Shown here piece after piece: positions 40,807 to 50,223 of a stretch of 64,000 nucleotides of DNA (position 1 is its first letter; each line of letters opens with the position of its first letter). The notes beneath the pieces were generated by a model, which ran no database searches, was not told where the DNA came from, and saw nothing but the letters and a program-made list of their open reading frames with translations. This DNA comes from a bacterium (GTDB taxonomy: Bacteria > Chloroflexota > Dormibacteria > Aeolococcales > Bog-877). Made by a program: the position numbers and the translations under genes. The stretch is taken from positions 122,280 to 186,279 of the forward strand of contig JAJYET010000001.1 in the NCBI GenBank assembly GCA_021785655.1, given 5' to 3'.

Positions 40807-42473
40807 GTCCCGAAGACCTCCTGCAGGGCCGCGATGATCTCCCCCTCGGTGGCCAGGGCCCGGCAGCTGTCCAGGATCCGGGGCATGAGGTTGTCCGACC
40901 CTCGCGCCGCCTCCTGCAGCCTCTCCAGGGCCAGCGAGACCGAGGTGCCGTCGCGCCCCGCCCGCAGCCGGCGCAGGGTGCCCAGCTGCTCCTCCTCCAC
41001 CTCAGGTCCGATCCGGAGCAGCTCGGGAGCCTCCTCATCCCCGGAGACGAAGGCGTTGACACCCACCACCAAGCGGTCCCCGGAGTCGAGCTGCTGCTGG
41101 TAGCGGAAGGCGGCGTCCGCGATCTCCCGCTGGAAGAAGCCCTGCTCGATGCAGGCCAGGACCCCGCCCCGGGCGTCGATCTCCTCGAAGTACCGCTCCG
41201 CCTCCTGCTCCATCCGGTTGGTGAGGTCCTCCACGAAGTACGAGCCCCCCAGGGGGTCGATGGTCGCTGTCACCCCGGACTCGAAGGCGATGATCTGCTG
41301 GGTGCGGAGCGCGATCTGGGCCGCCTTGGCCGTGGGCAGGGCCAGGACCTCGTCCATGGCATTGGTGTGCAGCGACTGGGTGCCGCCCAGCACCGCGGCC
41401 AGCGCCTCCAGGGCGGTGCGGGCGATGTTGTTCTCCACCTGCTGGGCGGTGAGCGAGCAGCCGGCGGTCTGGGTGTGGAAGCGCAGCAGCCAGGAGCGCG
41501 GGTCGCGGGCCCCGTACCGGTCGCGCATCCTCCGGGCCCAGATCCGGCGGGCGGCCCGGTACTTGGCCACCTCCTCGAAGAAGTCCAGGTGGCTGTTGAA
41601 GAAGAAGCTCAGGCGGGGGGCAAACTCGTCCACCGCCAGCCCCCGCTCCACCCCCGCCTCGACATAGGCGAAACCGTCGGCCAGGGTGAAGGCCAGCTCC
41701 TGCACCGCGGTGGACCCGGCCTCGCGGATGTGGTATCCGGAGATCGAGATGGGATGCCAGCGGGGGACGTGCTGGGCGCAGAAGGCGACCACGTCGGTGA
41801 CCAGGCGAAGGCTGGGCTGGGGCGGGAAGATGTACTCCTTCTGGGCGATGTACTCCTTCAGGATGTCGTTCTGCAGGGTCCCGCCCAACCGCTCCGCCGG
41901 CACCCCCTGCCGCTCCCCCACCGCGAGGTACATCGCCAGCAGGATGGCCGCCGGGGAGTTGATGGTCATCGAGGTGGTGACCTGGCGGAGGTCGATGCCC
42001 TCGAAGAGCCTGGCCATGTCCTCCAGGGAGTCGATGGCCACCCCGCAGCGGCCAACCTCTCCCTGAGCCAGCTGGTCGTCCGAGTCCCGGCCCATGAGGG
42101 TCGGCATGTCAAAGGCCACCGAGAGCCCGGTCTGGCCCTGCTCCAGCAGAAAGCGATAGCGCTGATTGGTGGCCGCCGCGGTCCCGAAGCCCGCGAACTG
42201 GCGCATGGTGAAGAGCTTGTCCCGGTACATGGAGTCGTACACCCCCCGGGTGTAGGGGAAGGAGCCGGGGTAGCCGATGGTGGAGCCGTAATCCTGGCCC
42301 GAGATCGAGCTCGGGGTGTAGAGGGGATCCACCGGAAGCCCCGAAAGGGTCTCGGGAAGGGGCAGAAACCCGTCTTTGGCCCGCCGCTCGCGCGCCGCCC
42401 GATAGCGCTGGGCCCAGCGCTCCAGCTCCTCCTCGTCGTCCACCATGCCAGCCGCTGTCTGTTCCAGCCTCAC
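40782..42473 (-). CDS. Isobutyryl-CoA mutase-type large subunit (B12-dependent acyl-CoA mutase)
   Basis: 563-residue TIM-barrel subunit of the methylmalonyl-CoA mutase family. The substrate-specificity pair is Phe93 (TMRQFAGF) and Gln211 ([10 protein letters not shown]), 118 residues apart. This is the pairing of isobutyryl-CoA mutase (Phe80/Gln198) and not methylmalonyl-CoA mutase (Tyr89/Arg207). It would interconvert isobutyryl- and n-butyryl-CoA with a separate B12 subunit. I chose GTG 42473 (GGAG seven bases upstream), just after the meaB stop; GTG 42518 is in frame but overlaps meaB. It is co-transcribed with meaB. Confidence 0.85.
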   Translation of the reverse strand: MRLEQTAAGMVDDEEELERWAQRYRAARERRAKDGFLPLPETLSGLPVDPLYTPSSISGQDYGSTIGYPGSFPYTRGVYDSMYRDKLFTMRQFAGFGTAAATNQRYRFLLEQGQTGLSVAFDMPTLMGRDSDDQLAQGEVGRCGVAIDSLEDMARLFEGIDLRQVTTSMTINSPAAILLAMYLAVGERQGVPAERLGGTLQNDILKEYIAQKEYIFPPQPSLRLVTDVVAFCAQHVPRWHPISISGYHIREAGSTAVQELAFTLADGFAYVEAGVERGLAVDEFAPRLSFFFNSHLDFFEEVAKYRAARRIWARRMRDRYGARDPRSWLLRFHTQTAGCSLTAQQVENNIARTALEALAAVLGGTQSLHTNAMDEVLALPTAKAAQIALRTQQIIAFESGVTATIDPLGGSYFVEDLTNRMEQEAERYFEEIDARGGVLACIEQGFFQREIADAAFRYQQQLDSGDRLVVGVNAFVSGDEEAPELLRIGPEVEEEQLGTLRRLRAGRDGTSVSLALERLQEAARGSDNLMPRILDSCRALATEGEIIAALQEVFGTYRESPSF

Positions 42474-42475
42474 TC

Positions 42476-43453
42476 TCAGCTCCTCTGCAGGGAGGGCAGG
42501 GCGTCTGCCATTGTGCACTCCTCGGCGGCGATCCGGGAGAGCAGCGACCGCGCCAGGAGCTCGGGCTGGGCCAGCTCCGGCTGGCCCCCCAGAAGCTCCG
42601 GCCCCGCTTCGGCCAGGATCCGGCGCGCGGCACGGGCGGAGCGCGCGGCCACCAGCCCCACCAGCTCGTCCACCACCCGCCGCCTGGTGCGATCCACCCC
42701 CTCGCCGGATACCTGGAGGTGGGCCGCGTGGTCCTCCACCGCACGCGCCAAATCGGCCACCCCTTCGGGACCCCGTTCGGCGACGGTCTTGACGACCGGT
42801 GGGCGCCAGGGAGCCGGAGGCGAGAGCCGCACCATGTCCCGCAGCTCCCGAAACACCCGGTCAGCCCCCGGGAGGTCGGCCTTGTTGACGGCGAAGATGT
42901 CGGCGATCTCGGTGATTCCGGCCTTGATCACCTGGACCGAGTCCCCGGCCGCCGGGGTCGCCACCACCACCACGGTGTCCGCCAACTCACAGATCTCCAG
43001 CTCCGACTGCCCCACCCCGACCGTCTCCACCAGCACCATCTCCCACCCCAGGGAGTCCAGCAGGCGCACCGCCGCCGAGGTGGCGAGGGAGAGCCCGCCG
43101 AGATGGCCGCGCGCCCCCAGGCTGCGGATGAACACCATGGGGTCCAGGGCGTGGCCCTGCATCCTCACCCGGTCTCCCAGGAGCGCTCCGCCGGTGAAGG
43201 GGCTGTTGGGGTCCACCGCCAGGACCGCGACCCGCCTGCCCTGCGCCCGCCAGACCGCGGTGAGGGCGTCCGCCAGGGTGCTCTTCCCGGACCCCGGCGA
43301 GCCGGTGAGACCGACCACCTTGGAACCCGGTCCGCTCCTGCTTCGCCGCAGATCGGCGATGGCCTGGAAGACCTCTGGTTCACCGCCCTCGATGAGCGAG
43401 ATCGCCCGCGCCAGTGCCCGCGTGTCGCCCCGCCGCAGCGGCTCCAAGTCCAC
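42476..43453 (-). CDS. meaB: MeaB-type G-protein chaperone of B12 mutase
   Basis: 325 residues. The P-loop is [17 protein letters not shown] (near residue 48), followed by [21 protein letters not shown] and [14 protein letters not shown] (switch regions) and the base-recognition NKAD motif ([10 protein letters not shown]). It gates cofactor loading and protects the mutase from inactivation. It lies two bases upstream of the isobutyryl-CoA mutase-type gene, showing which mutase it is paired with. The start is GTG 43453; a TTG two codons later has a better-spaced AGGAGG. Confidence 0.92.
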   Translation of the reverse strand: MDLEPLRRGDTRALARAISLIEGGEPEVFQAIADLRRSRSGPGSKVVGLTGSPGSGKSTLADALTAVWRAQGRRVAVLAVDPNSPFTGGALLGDRVRMQGHALDPMVFIRSLGARGHLGGLSLATSAAVRLLDSLGWEMVLVETVGVGQSELEICELADTVVVVATPAAGDSVQVIKAGITEIADIFAVNKADLPGADRVFRELRDMVRLSPPAPWRPPVVKTVAERGPEGVADLARAVEDHAAHLQVSGEGVDRTRRRVVDELVGLVAARSARAARRILAEAGPELLGGQPELAQPELLARSLLSRIAAEECTMADALPSLQRS

Positions 43454-43576
43454 CTCCTCATGGTATGGCCCAGGGTCGGCCCGGGCGGGGGAGGGAGGCC
43501 GGGCGCGCTCTTGGCCAGCCGAAGAGAACGAGGGGCGGGCGGCTGGCCGCTCAGCAGCTCCAGGCGCCGGAGAGGA

Positions 43577-44542
43577 TCAGAGAGTCCCCGGCCCGGTCGA
43601 CAAAGCGGATGAACATCCGTCCGCGGTCGGGCCCGGAAAGGATGCTGAAGTCCCCGCCCACACCACCCCACACCGACCCGGGGATCCTCCCGACCTGAGA
43701 GGGACCTCCCTCGCGAGAGAGGTCGGCGGCCGCGAAGGGGTGTCGACCGGAAGGTCGGCGGGAAGGAGGGCCGAGTAGTACCAGCCCGCCCCGTGGTACT
43801 GAGGGATCTCAACCTGAAGGAGGTAGGGCTGGCCGGCCAGCACCAGGGACATGGCCAGGTTGAACCCGCCGCCGCCGGACACGCCACAGTTGGGGGCGCC
43901 CGGCACCAGATCCGTCCCCGGGACCACGGCCTGGTTCACCTGGGCCTGGATCGCCCCGGAGGAGATGAGTGCCTCGGGGTGGGCGGGCCCTAAGGGGGGC
44001 TGGGCGGGTGAGTACCCCGCAGCCGAGGTGGAGCACGACCAGCTCCCCGCGAGCGTCTCGGTCCGGCCCGCCGCCCGGAGGGCCAGGCCGAGGGTCCCAC
44101 CGGTGCCCCCCGGCGCCACGCTGACCCAACCCGAGCGGGCCACCAAGGCGCCTTCGAGGCTGGCTGAAGCCACCTGGACCGGGCCGCCGCCGGAGACCGA
44201 GTAGCGGCCGGGACCCTGATAGTCGGGAAGGGCGAGGCGGAGAGTCTCGACCCGGCCCGGAAGGCTGAGGTCCAAGACGGCGGAGAAGCCGGTTCCAGCG
44301 TACACCCCGCAACTGGTCGCGTAGGCGGACCTGACCTCACCGCGGATGGGGCCCTGGAGCATCAGGGACTGGGGAAGGGCCGCCCCGGTGGGGAGCGCCC
44401 CAGCGGGTACCGGGGGCGCCGCGGTCCGGCGCCGACGAGCGGCCAGGTGGGCGGCCGGCGAACCACAGCCGGCCACCCCGGCCAGGCAGACCAGGCCGCA
44501 GGCCGAGCCGACCAGCAGGCCAGGAAGGCCGGTGCGCCTCAC
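43577..44542 (-). CDS. Putative secreted lipoprotein, unknown function
   Basis: 321 residues. The N-terminus is a lipoprotein signal with lipobox VAGC (Cys26). A Pro/Ala linker and a large Gly/Ser/Tyr-rich, beta-prone region follow. Two segments look like internal repeats (YATSCGVYAGTGFSAVLDLSL and APNCGVSGGGGFNLAMSLVL, each followed by a GRYSVSG/GWYYSAL-like strand), hinting at a duplicated beta-sandwich. The paired cysteines suggest disulfides. It is not linked to neighbours and I do not recognise the family. Confidence 0.65.
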   Translation of the reverse strand: MRRTGLPGLLVGSACGLVCLAGVAGCGSPAAHLAARRRRTAAPPVPAGALPTGAALPQSLMLQGPIRGEVRSAYATSCGVYAGTGFSAVLDLSLPGRVETLRLALPDYQGPGRYSVSGGGPVQVASASLEGALVARSGWVSVAPGGTGGTLGLALRAAGRTETLAGSWSCSTSAAGYSPAQPPLGPAHPEALISSGAIQAQVNQAVVPGTDLVPGAPNCGVSGGGGFNLAMSLVLAGQPYLLQVEIPQYHGAGWYYSALLPADLPVDTPSRPPTSLAREVPLRSGGSPGRCGVVWAGTSASFPGPTADGCSSALSTGPGTL

Positions 44543-44747
44543 GGCCGGGCGGCGCCCAGGAGAGGACGGGAAGGGGGACAGGGCATGCCTTGGACCTAAG
44601 GTACGCCCTGAGCCCGGCGGCGATCAACCTCCCGCATCAGGATGGGTGGCGTCCCACTACTCGCACTCGGACGCTTCCCCCATTCTCAGAGGAGGCGGCC
44701 CCAGCCGCCGTCACCCGCCCTGGCCGACCAGGGGGCCGTGGCCGCCC

Positions 44748-45887
44748 TCAGCCGAGCAGCTGCTTGGCGATGACCACCCGCTGGATCTGGTTGGTGCCCT
44801 CGTAGATCTGGGTGATCTTGGCGTCGCGCATCATCCGCTCCAGGGGGAACTCGTTCACGTAGCCGTATCCGCCCAGCACCTGCACCGCGTCGGTGGTGAC
44901 CCGCATGGCGGTGTCCGAGGCCATCAGCTTGGCCATGGCGGCGAGGCGGGTCACCCCCTCCTGCTTCTCGTCGATGGCCCGGCAGGCGGCATGGACCAGC
45001 TGGCGGGAGGCCTCCAGCTGCACCGCCATGTCCGCCAGCATGAACTGGAGGCCCTGGAACTCGGCGATCGGACGGCCGAACTGGCGCCGCTCCTTGGCAT
45101 AGGTCACCGCCCGCTCCAGCGCGCCGGCGCCGATCCCCAGCGCCTGGGCCCCGATCTGGGGCCGAGAGCGGTCCAGCACCCCCATGGCGATCCGGAAGCC
45201 GTCACCCTCCTGGCCCAGTAGCCGCGCGGCCGGGACCCGGCACGAGCGGAAGGAGAGCTCGGCCGTGTCGCTGCCCCGGATGCCGAGCTTGCCGTGTATG
45301 GGTCGGCGCTCCAGCCCCTCGCTCTCCCCATCCACCAGGAAGGCGGAGATGCCGCGGCTCCCGCGCCCCGGGTCGGTGACCGCGAAGACCACGATGAGGT
45401 CGGCCACCGAGCCGTTGGTGATCCACATCTTGCTGCCCTCGAGGACGTAGTCGCCCCCGTCGCGCCGGGCCCGGGTGCGCATCGCCGCGGGGTCGCTGCC
45501 GGCGTCCGGCTCGGAGAGAGCGTAGGCCGAGATCAGCTCCCCGGATGCGAGCCGCGGGAGGAACTCCCGGCGCTGGGCCTCGCTGCCACCGAGGAGGATG
45601 GGGTAGCCTCCCAGGGCCTGCACCGCCAGGAGCAGGGAGGAGGTGGCGCAAACCTTCGCGACCTCCTCGATGACCATGGCCAGCGTCAGGGCGGAGCCCG
45701 AGACCCCGCCGTACTCGGGCGGGAACGCCACGGCGAAGACGTCGTGGCTCCGGAAGAGGTCGACCACGTCCCAGGGATACTCGGCGGTGCGGTCGATCTC
45801 GGCCGCTCGGGGCTCGATCCGCTCCCGTGCCAGCTGGCGCACGGCCTCGCGGAGTGCCAGCCCCTCGACCTCAGCCTGCACCGCCAC
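44748..45887 (-). CDS. Acyl-CoA dehydrogenase (short/branched-chain type)
   Basis: 379-residue FAD enzyme that introduces the alpha-beta double bond in acyl-CoA and passes electrons to ETF. FAD/substrate motifs are present: YALSEPDAGSDPAAM, MWITNG and RRQFGRPIAEFQG. The catalytic base Glu is in IYEGTNQIQRVVIAK, and the signature LGGYGYVNEF precedes it. It stands apart from the main operon. The start GTG 45887 has GGAGG nine bases upstream. A second paralogue lies at 49015. Confidence 0.93.
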   Translation of the reverse strand: MAVQAEVEGLALREAVRQLARERIEPRAAEIDRTAEYPWDVVDLFRSHDVFAVAFPPEYGGVSGSALTLAMVIEEVAKVCATSSLLLAVQALGGYPILLGGSEAQRREFLPRLASGELISAYALSEPDAGSDPAAMRTRARRDGGDYVLEGSKMWITNGSVADLIVVFAVTDPGRGSRGISAFLVDGESEGLERRPIHGKLGIRGSDTAELSFRSCRVPAARLLGQEGDGFRIAMGVLDRSRPQIGAQALGIGAGALERAVTYAKERRQFGRPIAEFQGLQFMLADMAVQLEASRQLVHAACRAIDEKQEGVTRLAAMAKLMASDTAMRVTTDAVQVLGGYGYVNEFPLERMMRDAKITQIYEGTNQIQRVVIAKQLLG

Positions 45888-45956
45888 CGGCTGCCCTCCT
45901 TCCCCGGGTGAGTCCCAGGCGAGCCGATTGTAGTCCGTGCCCTGGACCGAGGGCCC

Positions 45957-46538
45957 CTACCCTGCCAGCCCGGGATATCCCGGCGCCATCCCGCGCCGGG
46001 GGGCGCCGACCACCAGCAGGAGGTCGATGCCCCAGCGACCGAGCCTCCCCCTCTTCAGCAGTACGAGGAGCTGCCCGCCCGAGGTGCGCTCCTCCTGCGC
46101 CGTCCACCAGAAGAGCCCGAGCTGCTGGCCGCCGGTCACCGCCAGGGCCACCGCGAGCACCAGGAGCGTGAAGGTGCCGCGGAAATGCGCGAGCAGGCCC
46201 GCCCCCACCAGCGCCGCATACACAACCGCGAACCAGATCCCTGTCTCCAGTGGAACCCTGGTGGGACACCGCGATGCCTGAAAGCGGGGTGGCCCCGCGC
46301 CGGCACTCTGCCAGGTCCGCCGAGCGAGCTTGCGGGAGGAGATGGCGCCCACACCCGCACCCAGGCCGGCTCCTGCCACCCCCCCCAGCACGATGTAAGC
46401 CGGGTCCGGGGGGCCGCTCCAGAGCGCGGCCGCCGCGGCGAGCCCCGCCACCGTCACCAGCAGGACCGCAGCCGCCTGCCCCAGGAAGAGACCCCGGGCC
46501 GGGACCAGCCCGGTGGTCGCCCTGGACGACCTCTCCAT
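45957..46538 (-). CDS. Membrane protein, unknown function
   Basis: 193 residues with about four hydrophobic segments in two pairs (near 17-40, 47-65, 101-118 and 123-140) and a basic middle loop. I do not recognise the family. The start ATG 46538 lies six bases after TAGACT, so it is probably leaderless and independently transcribed. It sits between an acyl-CoA dehydrogenase and a 55-residue gene, all on the minus strand. Confidence 0.6.
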   Translation of the reverse strand: MERSSRATTGLVPARGLFLGQAAAVLLVTVAGLAAAAALWSGPPDPAYIVLGGVAGAGLGAGVGAISSRKLARRTWQSAGAGPPRFQASRCPTRVPLETGIWFAVVYAALVGAGLLAHFRGTFTLLVLAVALAVTGGQQLGLFWWTAQEERTSGGQLLVLLKRGRLGRWGIDLLLVVGAPRRGMAPGYPGLAG

Positions 46539-46544
46539 GCTGGA

Positions 46545-46550
46545 AGTCTA
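46545..46550 (-). promoter_or_regulatory. Leaderless -10 element (TAGACT, N6, ATG)
   Basis: TAGACT on the minus strand precedes ATG 46538 by six bases. Confidence 0.5.
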
Positions 46551-46560
46551 GGCCGAAGGA

Positions 46561-46728
46561 TCAGCCGGAGGTGAGCGCTCCGCCCACGGCGTGACGGGCC
46601 GGCTCGGCCGCGGGTCGCGCCCGCTCCGGCTGCCGAGCCTCCGCGGCCCACCGCGCCGCGAGCGCCCACTCCCTCCCCTCGCGTTGCCGCCGCCGCACCT
46701 CGAGCTCCGCCGCAAACAGACTCATCAT
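46561..46728 (-). CDS. 55-residue basic protein divergent from ArsR-type regulator
   Basis: A short frame from ATG 46728 (a second ATG follows directly) to TGA 46561 encodes MMSLFAAELEVRRRQREGRE and then an Ala/Arg/Trp-rich helix ending PARHAVGGALTSG. Codon third positions are strongly G/C, as in real genes here. No family is recognised. It is divergent from the ArsR-like gene, with a perfect ACATAT/ATATGT dyad in between, so it is a candidate target of that regulator. Confidence 0.45.
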   Translation of the reverse strand: MMSLFAAELEVRRRQREGREWALAARWAAEARQPERARPAAEPARHAVGGALTSG

Positions 46729-46740
46729 GCACTAAGATTA

Positions 46741-46756
46741 ACATATCCCAATATGT
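46741..46756. promoter_or_regulatory. Perfect palindrome ACATAT-CCCA-ATATGT (likely ArsR-type operator)
   Basis: A 6-bp perfect inverted repeat with a 4-base spacer lies in an AT-rich island between the ArsR-like gene and the divergent 55-residue gene. Its ATAT half-sites resemble ArsR/SmtB operators. GTGATCAC at 46785-46792 is a second short palindrome nearer the ArsR start. Confidence 0.55.
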
Positions 46757-46812
46757 CGATGTAATCCCAACAACGTGGACAAGGGTGATCACGGTGATAT
46801 GGTCAGACGGCT

Positions 46813-47808
46813 ATGCCACCGGTCGACATGGGCGAGGAGTCGGCACCGGCCATCCCCGAGGTGAGGCCGTCCGCCCCGCTTGAACTGCTGTGGCTGGGCC
46901 ACCTGGTCCTCACCCACCCGGACGGCGGGGACCCCCGCCTGGCGGCGCTGGGGCCGGAGGCGACCCGGAGGCTGGCCGGCGAACTCCAGGACTTCTGGAA
47001 GGATGGCCATGCGGCGGGGATGGCTGAGATGGTGGTCCTGGCGGATCTCAGCGGGGAGCTCTTCTCCGAGCGGCTGGACCGGCTGCTGCCGAACCTCCCC
47101 GAGGTGGACGACCTCTCCGCGGCGGAGCTGCGCTCCGAGACCGATGAGGACCGCGGCCGGATCCTGGAGCGGCTCGCCCGGCTGGCGCGGGATGCGGCCA
47201 CCCGTCGCCGCTACGGGCTCCTGCTTCAGGCGATCTGGCAGCCCCTGGTGCCGGAGTGGGAGGCCCGGGGCCTGCCCCAGGTGCGGGCCTCCGGGGCCAG
47301 CCTCGCCCGCCGACTGCAGCGGGGGGAGCCCATCGCCACGGCGGCCGAGGTGGTGGAAAGGCTGCGGCGGAAGAACCAGACCTGGGGGGACCTCATAGTC
47401 GACGGGGAGCGCCGGGGACGGCTGGCGCTGGTACCGGCCTACTTCGGTGGCAGCTGGAGCATCTGGGATCTGCCCCGCCACGTGGTGGTGGGATTCAGCG
47501 AGGGGGCCAGCCCCACCGAGGAGCTCCGAGATGAAGCCCGCCACCTCTCCTCCCGCCTCCGCGTGCTGGGGGACGCCACCCGGATGGCGCTGCTGCTCCG
47601 GCTGGCCGAGCGGCCCACCAGCGTAGGCGAGCTGGCCAGGATCTTCGACCTGGCCCAGCCCACGGTGAGCGCGCACCTCCGGGCGCTCCGGGATGCCACC
47701 CTGGTCACCACCCGGCGAGACGGCCCCCGCACGCTTTACCGCGCCGACCGCGAGTCGCTGTCCGAGCTTCTCGCCGAGGTCGCGGCGCGCACTGGCGCCA
47801 GCCGCTGA
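46813..47808 (+). CDS. ArsR-type winged-helix regulator with long N-terminal domain
   Basis: 331 residues. The last 85 or so form an ArsR-like winged helix: LRVLGDATRMALLLRLAERP, then VGELARIFDLAQPTVSAHLR and a wing TTRRDGPRTLYRAD. The first 220 residues or so are a separate helical/beta domain of the DUF5937-like kind and probably bind the ligand. No metal-binding CxC motif is seen, so a metal-sensing role is unlikely. Its own operator candidate is at 46741-46756. It converges with the thiolase gene (6-base gap). Confidence 0.82.
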   Translation: MPPVDMGEESAPAIPEVRPSAPLELLWLGHLVLTHPDGGDPRLAALGPEATRRLAGELQDFWKDGHAAGMAEMVVLADLSGELFSERLDRLLPNLPEVDDLSAAELRSETDEDRGRILERLARLARDAATRRRYGLLLQAIWQPLVPEWEARGLPQVRASGASLARRLQRGEPIATAAEVVERLRRKNQTWGDLIVDGERRGRLALVPAYFGGSWSIWDLPRHVVVGFSEGASPTEELRDEARHLSSRLRVLGDATRMALLLRLAERPTSVGELARIFDLAQPTVSAHLRALRDATLVTTRRDGPRTLYRADRESLSELLAEVAARTGASR

Positions 47809-47814
47809 GTCCCC

Positions 47815-49011
47815 TCAGGCGACCTCCACCAGCGTAGCCTCTCCCTGGGCCAGCCCGGAGCAGATGGTCGCGGCCCCCACCCCTCCACCCTGTCGGCGCA
47901 GCTCCAGCACCAATGAGCCGAGGATCCGGGCGCCCGAGGCACCGATGGGGTGGCCGACAGCGATCGCCCCCCCGTTCACGTTCACCCGATCCAGCTCCAC
48001 CTCCAGCATCCTCGAGCTGGTCAGGACCACCGAGGCGAAGGCCTCGTTGATCTCCAGAAGACGGAGCTCCTGGGCTGTCAGACCACCCCGCCGCCCGAGC
48101 GCCTGCTCCAGTGCCAGTGCCGGGACCGTGGCCAGGTAGGGGTGGTCGGCGGCGGACTCGCCGTATGCCAGCCAGGTGGCCAGCGCTGTGAGCCCCAGCT
48201 CGCGGGCCCGCCGGCGGCTGGTGAGGACCACCGCCGCCGCCCCGTCGTTGATCCCCGGGGCGTTTCCGGCGGTGACCGAACCGACCGGCCCGCCGAACAC
48301 CGGACGAAGGGCCGAGAGCTTCTCCAGCGTGGTGTCCGGCCGGGGCTGCTCATCCTGCTCCACGGTCTCCCGGTTGGCCCTCTGGGACACCTCGACCGGC
48401 ACCAGCTCCTCGGCGATCCTCCCCGCGGACCGCGCCTTCTCATACCGCTGCTGCGACAGCAGGGCGTACTCGTCCTGGGCCCTCCGGTCCACCCCCAGCT
48501 CAGCGGCCACCTGGCTGCCGTGCTCCCCCATGTGCACCTGGTCCACCGGGCAGGTGAGGCCGTCCCAGAGCATCGAGTCGTACAGCGTCTGGTCCCCCAT
48601 GGCGAACCCGCCGCGCGCCCCCCGCAGGAGCATGGGGGCGCCCGACATCGACTCCATCCCCCCGGCCACCACCACTTCGGCATCTCCGGCGCGGATCAGC
48701 AGGGCGCCCAGATTGACCGCCTTAAGTGAGGAGGCGCACACCTTGTTCACCGAGAGGGCGGGAACGGTGCTGGGGATGCCCGCCCGGAGGGCGGCCTGCC
48801 GGGCGGGGACCTGGCCCAGGCCGGCGGTGATGACGGTGCCCATCAGGACCTGCTCCACCTGCTCGGGCACCAAGCCGGAGCGCTGGAGCGCTCCGCGGAT
48901 GGCCACCGCCCCCAGCTCCACCGCCGGCACCTGGCCCAGCCGGCCCCGCAGCCGCCCGAACGGCGTCCGAGCGTAGCCCACCACCACCGGGTCCATCTCG
49001 CCCACGCTCAT
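47815..49011 (-). CDS. Acetyl-CoA C-acyltransferase (thiolase)
   Basis: 398 residues. The nucleophilic Cys is in NKVCASSLKAV (near residue 91), followed by NEAFA, GHPIGASGAR with the catalytic His, and the second Cys in ICSGLAQG. It cleaves 3-ketoacyl-CoA (or condenses acetyl-CoA) as the last step of beta-oxidation. It lies three bases after the acyl-CoA dehydrogenase at 49015 and ends the co-directional block that starts at 58965. The start is ATG 49011. Confidence 0.93.
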   Translation of the reverse strand: MSVGEMDPVVVGYARTPFGRLRGRLGQVPAVELGAVAIRGALQRSGLVPEQVEQVLMGTVITAGLGQVPARQAALRAGIPSTVPALSVNKVCASSLKAVNLGALLIRAGDAEVVVAGGMESMSGAPMLLRGARGGFAMGDQTLYDSMLWDGLTCPVDQVHMGEHGSQVAAELGVDRRAQDEYALLSQQRYEKARSAGRIAEELVPVEVSQRANRETVEQDEQPRPDTTLEKLSALRPVFGGPVGSVTAGNAPGINDGAAAVVLTSRRRARELGLTALATWLAYGESAADHPYLATVPALALEQALGRRGGLTAQELRLLEINEAFASVVLTSSRMLEVELDRVNVNGGAIAVGHPIGASGARILGSLVLELRRQGGGVGAATICSGLAQGEATLVEVA

Positions 49012-49014
49012 ATC

Positions 49015-50223
49015 CTAGACCGAGCCGCTCTGGACCGCATCCCCCTGGAGCAGGCGCGCCACCGATCCCCCCAGGCCGAGGAGGTGGGAGGCGATCACCA
49101 GGCGCTGCACCTCCGAGGTCCCCTCCCCGATCTCGTTGATCTTCACGTCGCGGTAGTAGCGGGCGACCGGCAGGTCCTCGATGAAGCCGGAGCCGCCGTG
49201 GATCTGCACCGCCTGGTTGGCGCACCAGGTGGCGGTCTCCGAGGCGGCCAGCTTGGCCATGGAGGCCAGCCGCCCCGCCGACCGGCCGCGGTCGATCTCC
49301 GCCCCGGCCCGCCAGACCATGGTCCGCGCCATCTCGATCCTGGTCGCCATGTCGGCCAGCTTGAGCTGGGTGGCCTGGAATTGGCTGAGGAGCCGTCCGA
49401 ACTGCCGCCTCTGCCGGCTGTGGGCCAGGCTGGCATCGAGGCAGGCCTGGGCCACCCCCACCGAGAGGGCCGCGATCGCCACCCGGCCGGCCTCCAACAC
49501 CGCGAGGAACTGGGCGAAGCCCCCCCCGTCCCGCCCCAGAAGGTTGGAACGCGGAACCCGGCAGGAGTTGAAGGTGAGCTCCCTGGTGTCGCTGGCGTGC
49601 CATCCCAGCTTGCGGTAAGGCTCGGCCAACGCATAACCGGGGGTCCCCTTCTCCACCAGGATGGCGCTGATCCTGGGAGGATCACCAGGGCGGCTGGTCA
49701 GAGCGGTGATGGTCACCCCCCGGCTGATCTCGGTGCCGGCGTTGGTGATGAAGCACTTGCCGCCATCGATGACAAAGGAGTCGCCGTCGGCAATAGCCCG
49801 GGTCCGGGTCCCGCCCGCGTCCGACCCCGCCTCCGGCTCGGTGAGGCCGAAGGCCCAGAGCGCCCGGCCGGCGCAGAGGTCGGGCAGCCAGCGCCCCTGC
49901 TGCTCCTCGGTGCCGAAGTTGTAGATCGGGGCGATACCCAAAGAGACCGCGGCCTCCAGGGTGATCCCCACCGCCGCATCGGCGCGGGAGATCTCCTCCA
50001 GCGCCAGAAGGTAGCTCACGAAGTCGCCCCCGGCCCCCCCCACCGCCTCGGGATAGGGGAGGCCGAACAGTCCCAGCTCCCCCATCTGGGCGACGACCTG
50101 ATAGGGGAATCGCTGCAGGCGGTCGTTCTCCGCGGCCGCCGGCGCCACCACCTGGTCGGCGAACTCCCGGCAGGTGGAGCGGATCGCCTCCTGCTCCGGG
50201 GTGAGATCGAAGCTGAGCCCCAC
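49015..50223 (-). CDS. Acyl-CoA dehydrogenase
   Basis: 402-residue paralogue of the dehydrogenase at 44748. Seen: FGLTEPEAGSDAGGTRTRA, CFITNAG, RRQFGRLLSQFQA, HGGSGFIEDLPVARYYRD and the catalytic Glu in EIGEGTSEVQRLVIA. It desaturates acyl-CoA and should pass electrons through ETF to the membrane Fe-S oxidoreductase encoded upstream. The start GTG 50223 abuts the sucD stop with no gap, so the genes are co-translated. Confidence 0.93.
   Translation of the reverse strand: MGLSFDLTPEQEAIRSTCREFADQVVAPAAAENDRLQRFPYQVVAQMGELGLFGLPYPEAVGGAGGDFVSYLLALEEISRADAAVGITLEAAVSLGIAPIYNFGTEEQQGRWLPDLCAGRALWAFGLTEPEAGSDAGGTRTRAIADGDSFVIDGGKCFITNAGTEISRGVTITALTSRPGDPPRISAILVEKGTPGYALAEPYRKLGWHASDTRELTFNSCRVPRSNLLGRDGGGFAQFLAVLEAGRVAIAALSVGVAQACLDASLAHSRQRRQFGRLLSQFQATQLKLADMATRIEMARTMVWRAGAEIDRGRSAGRLASMAKLAASETATWCANQAVQIHGGSGFIEDLPVARYYRDVKINEIGEGTSEVQRLVIASHLLGLGGSVARLLQGDAVQSGSV

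Noticed and set aside
41367..43778. 803-residue open frame on the plus strand
   Set aside because: It is antisense to the mutase and meaB genes. It is His/Gly/Arg/Gln-rich with no motif, as expected for a shadow frame in GC-rich coding DNA.
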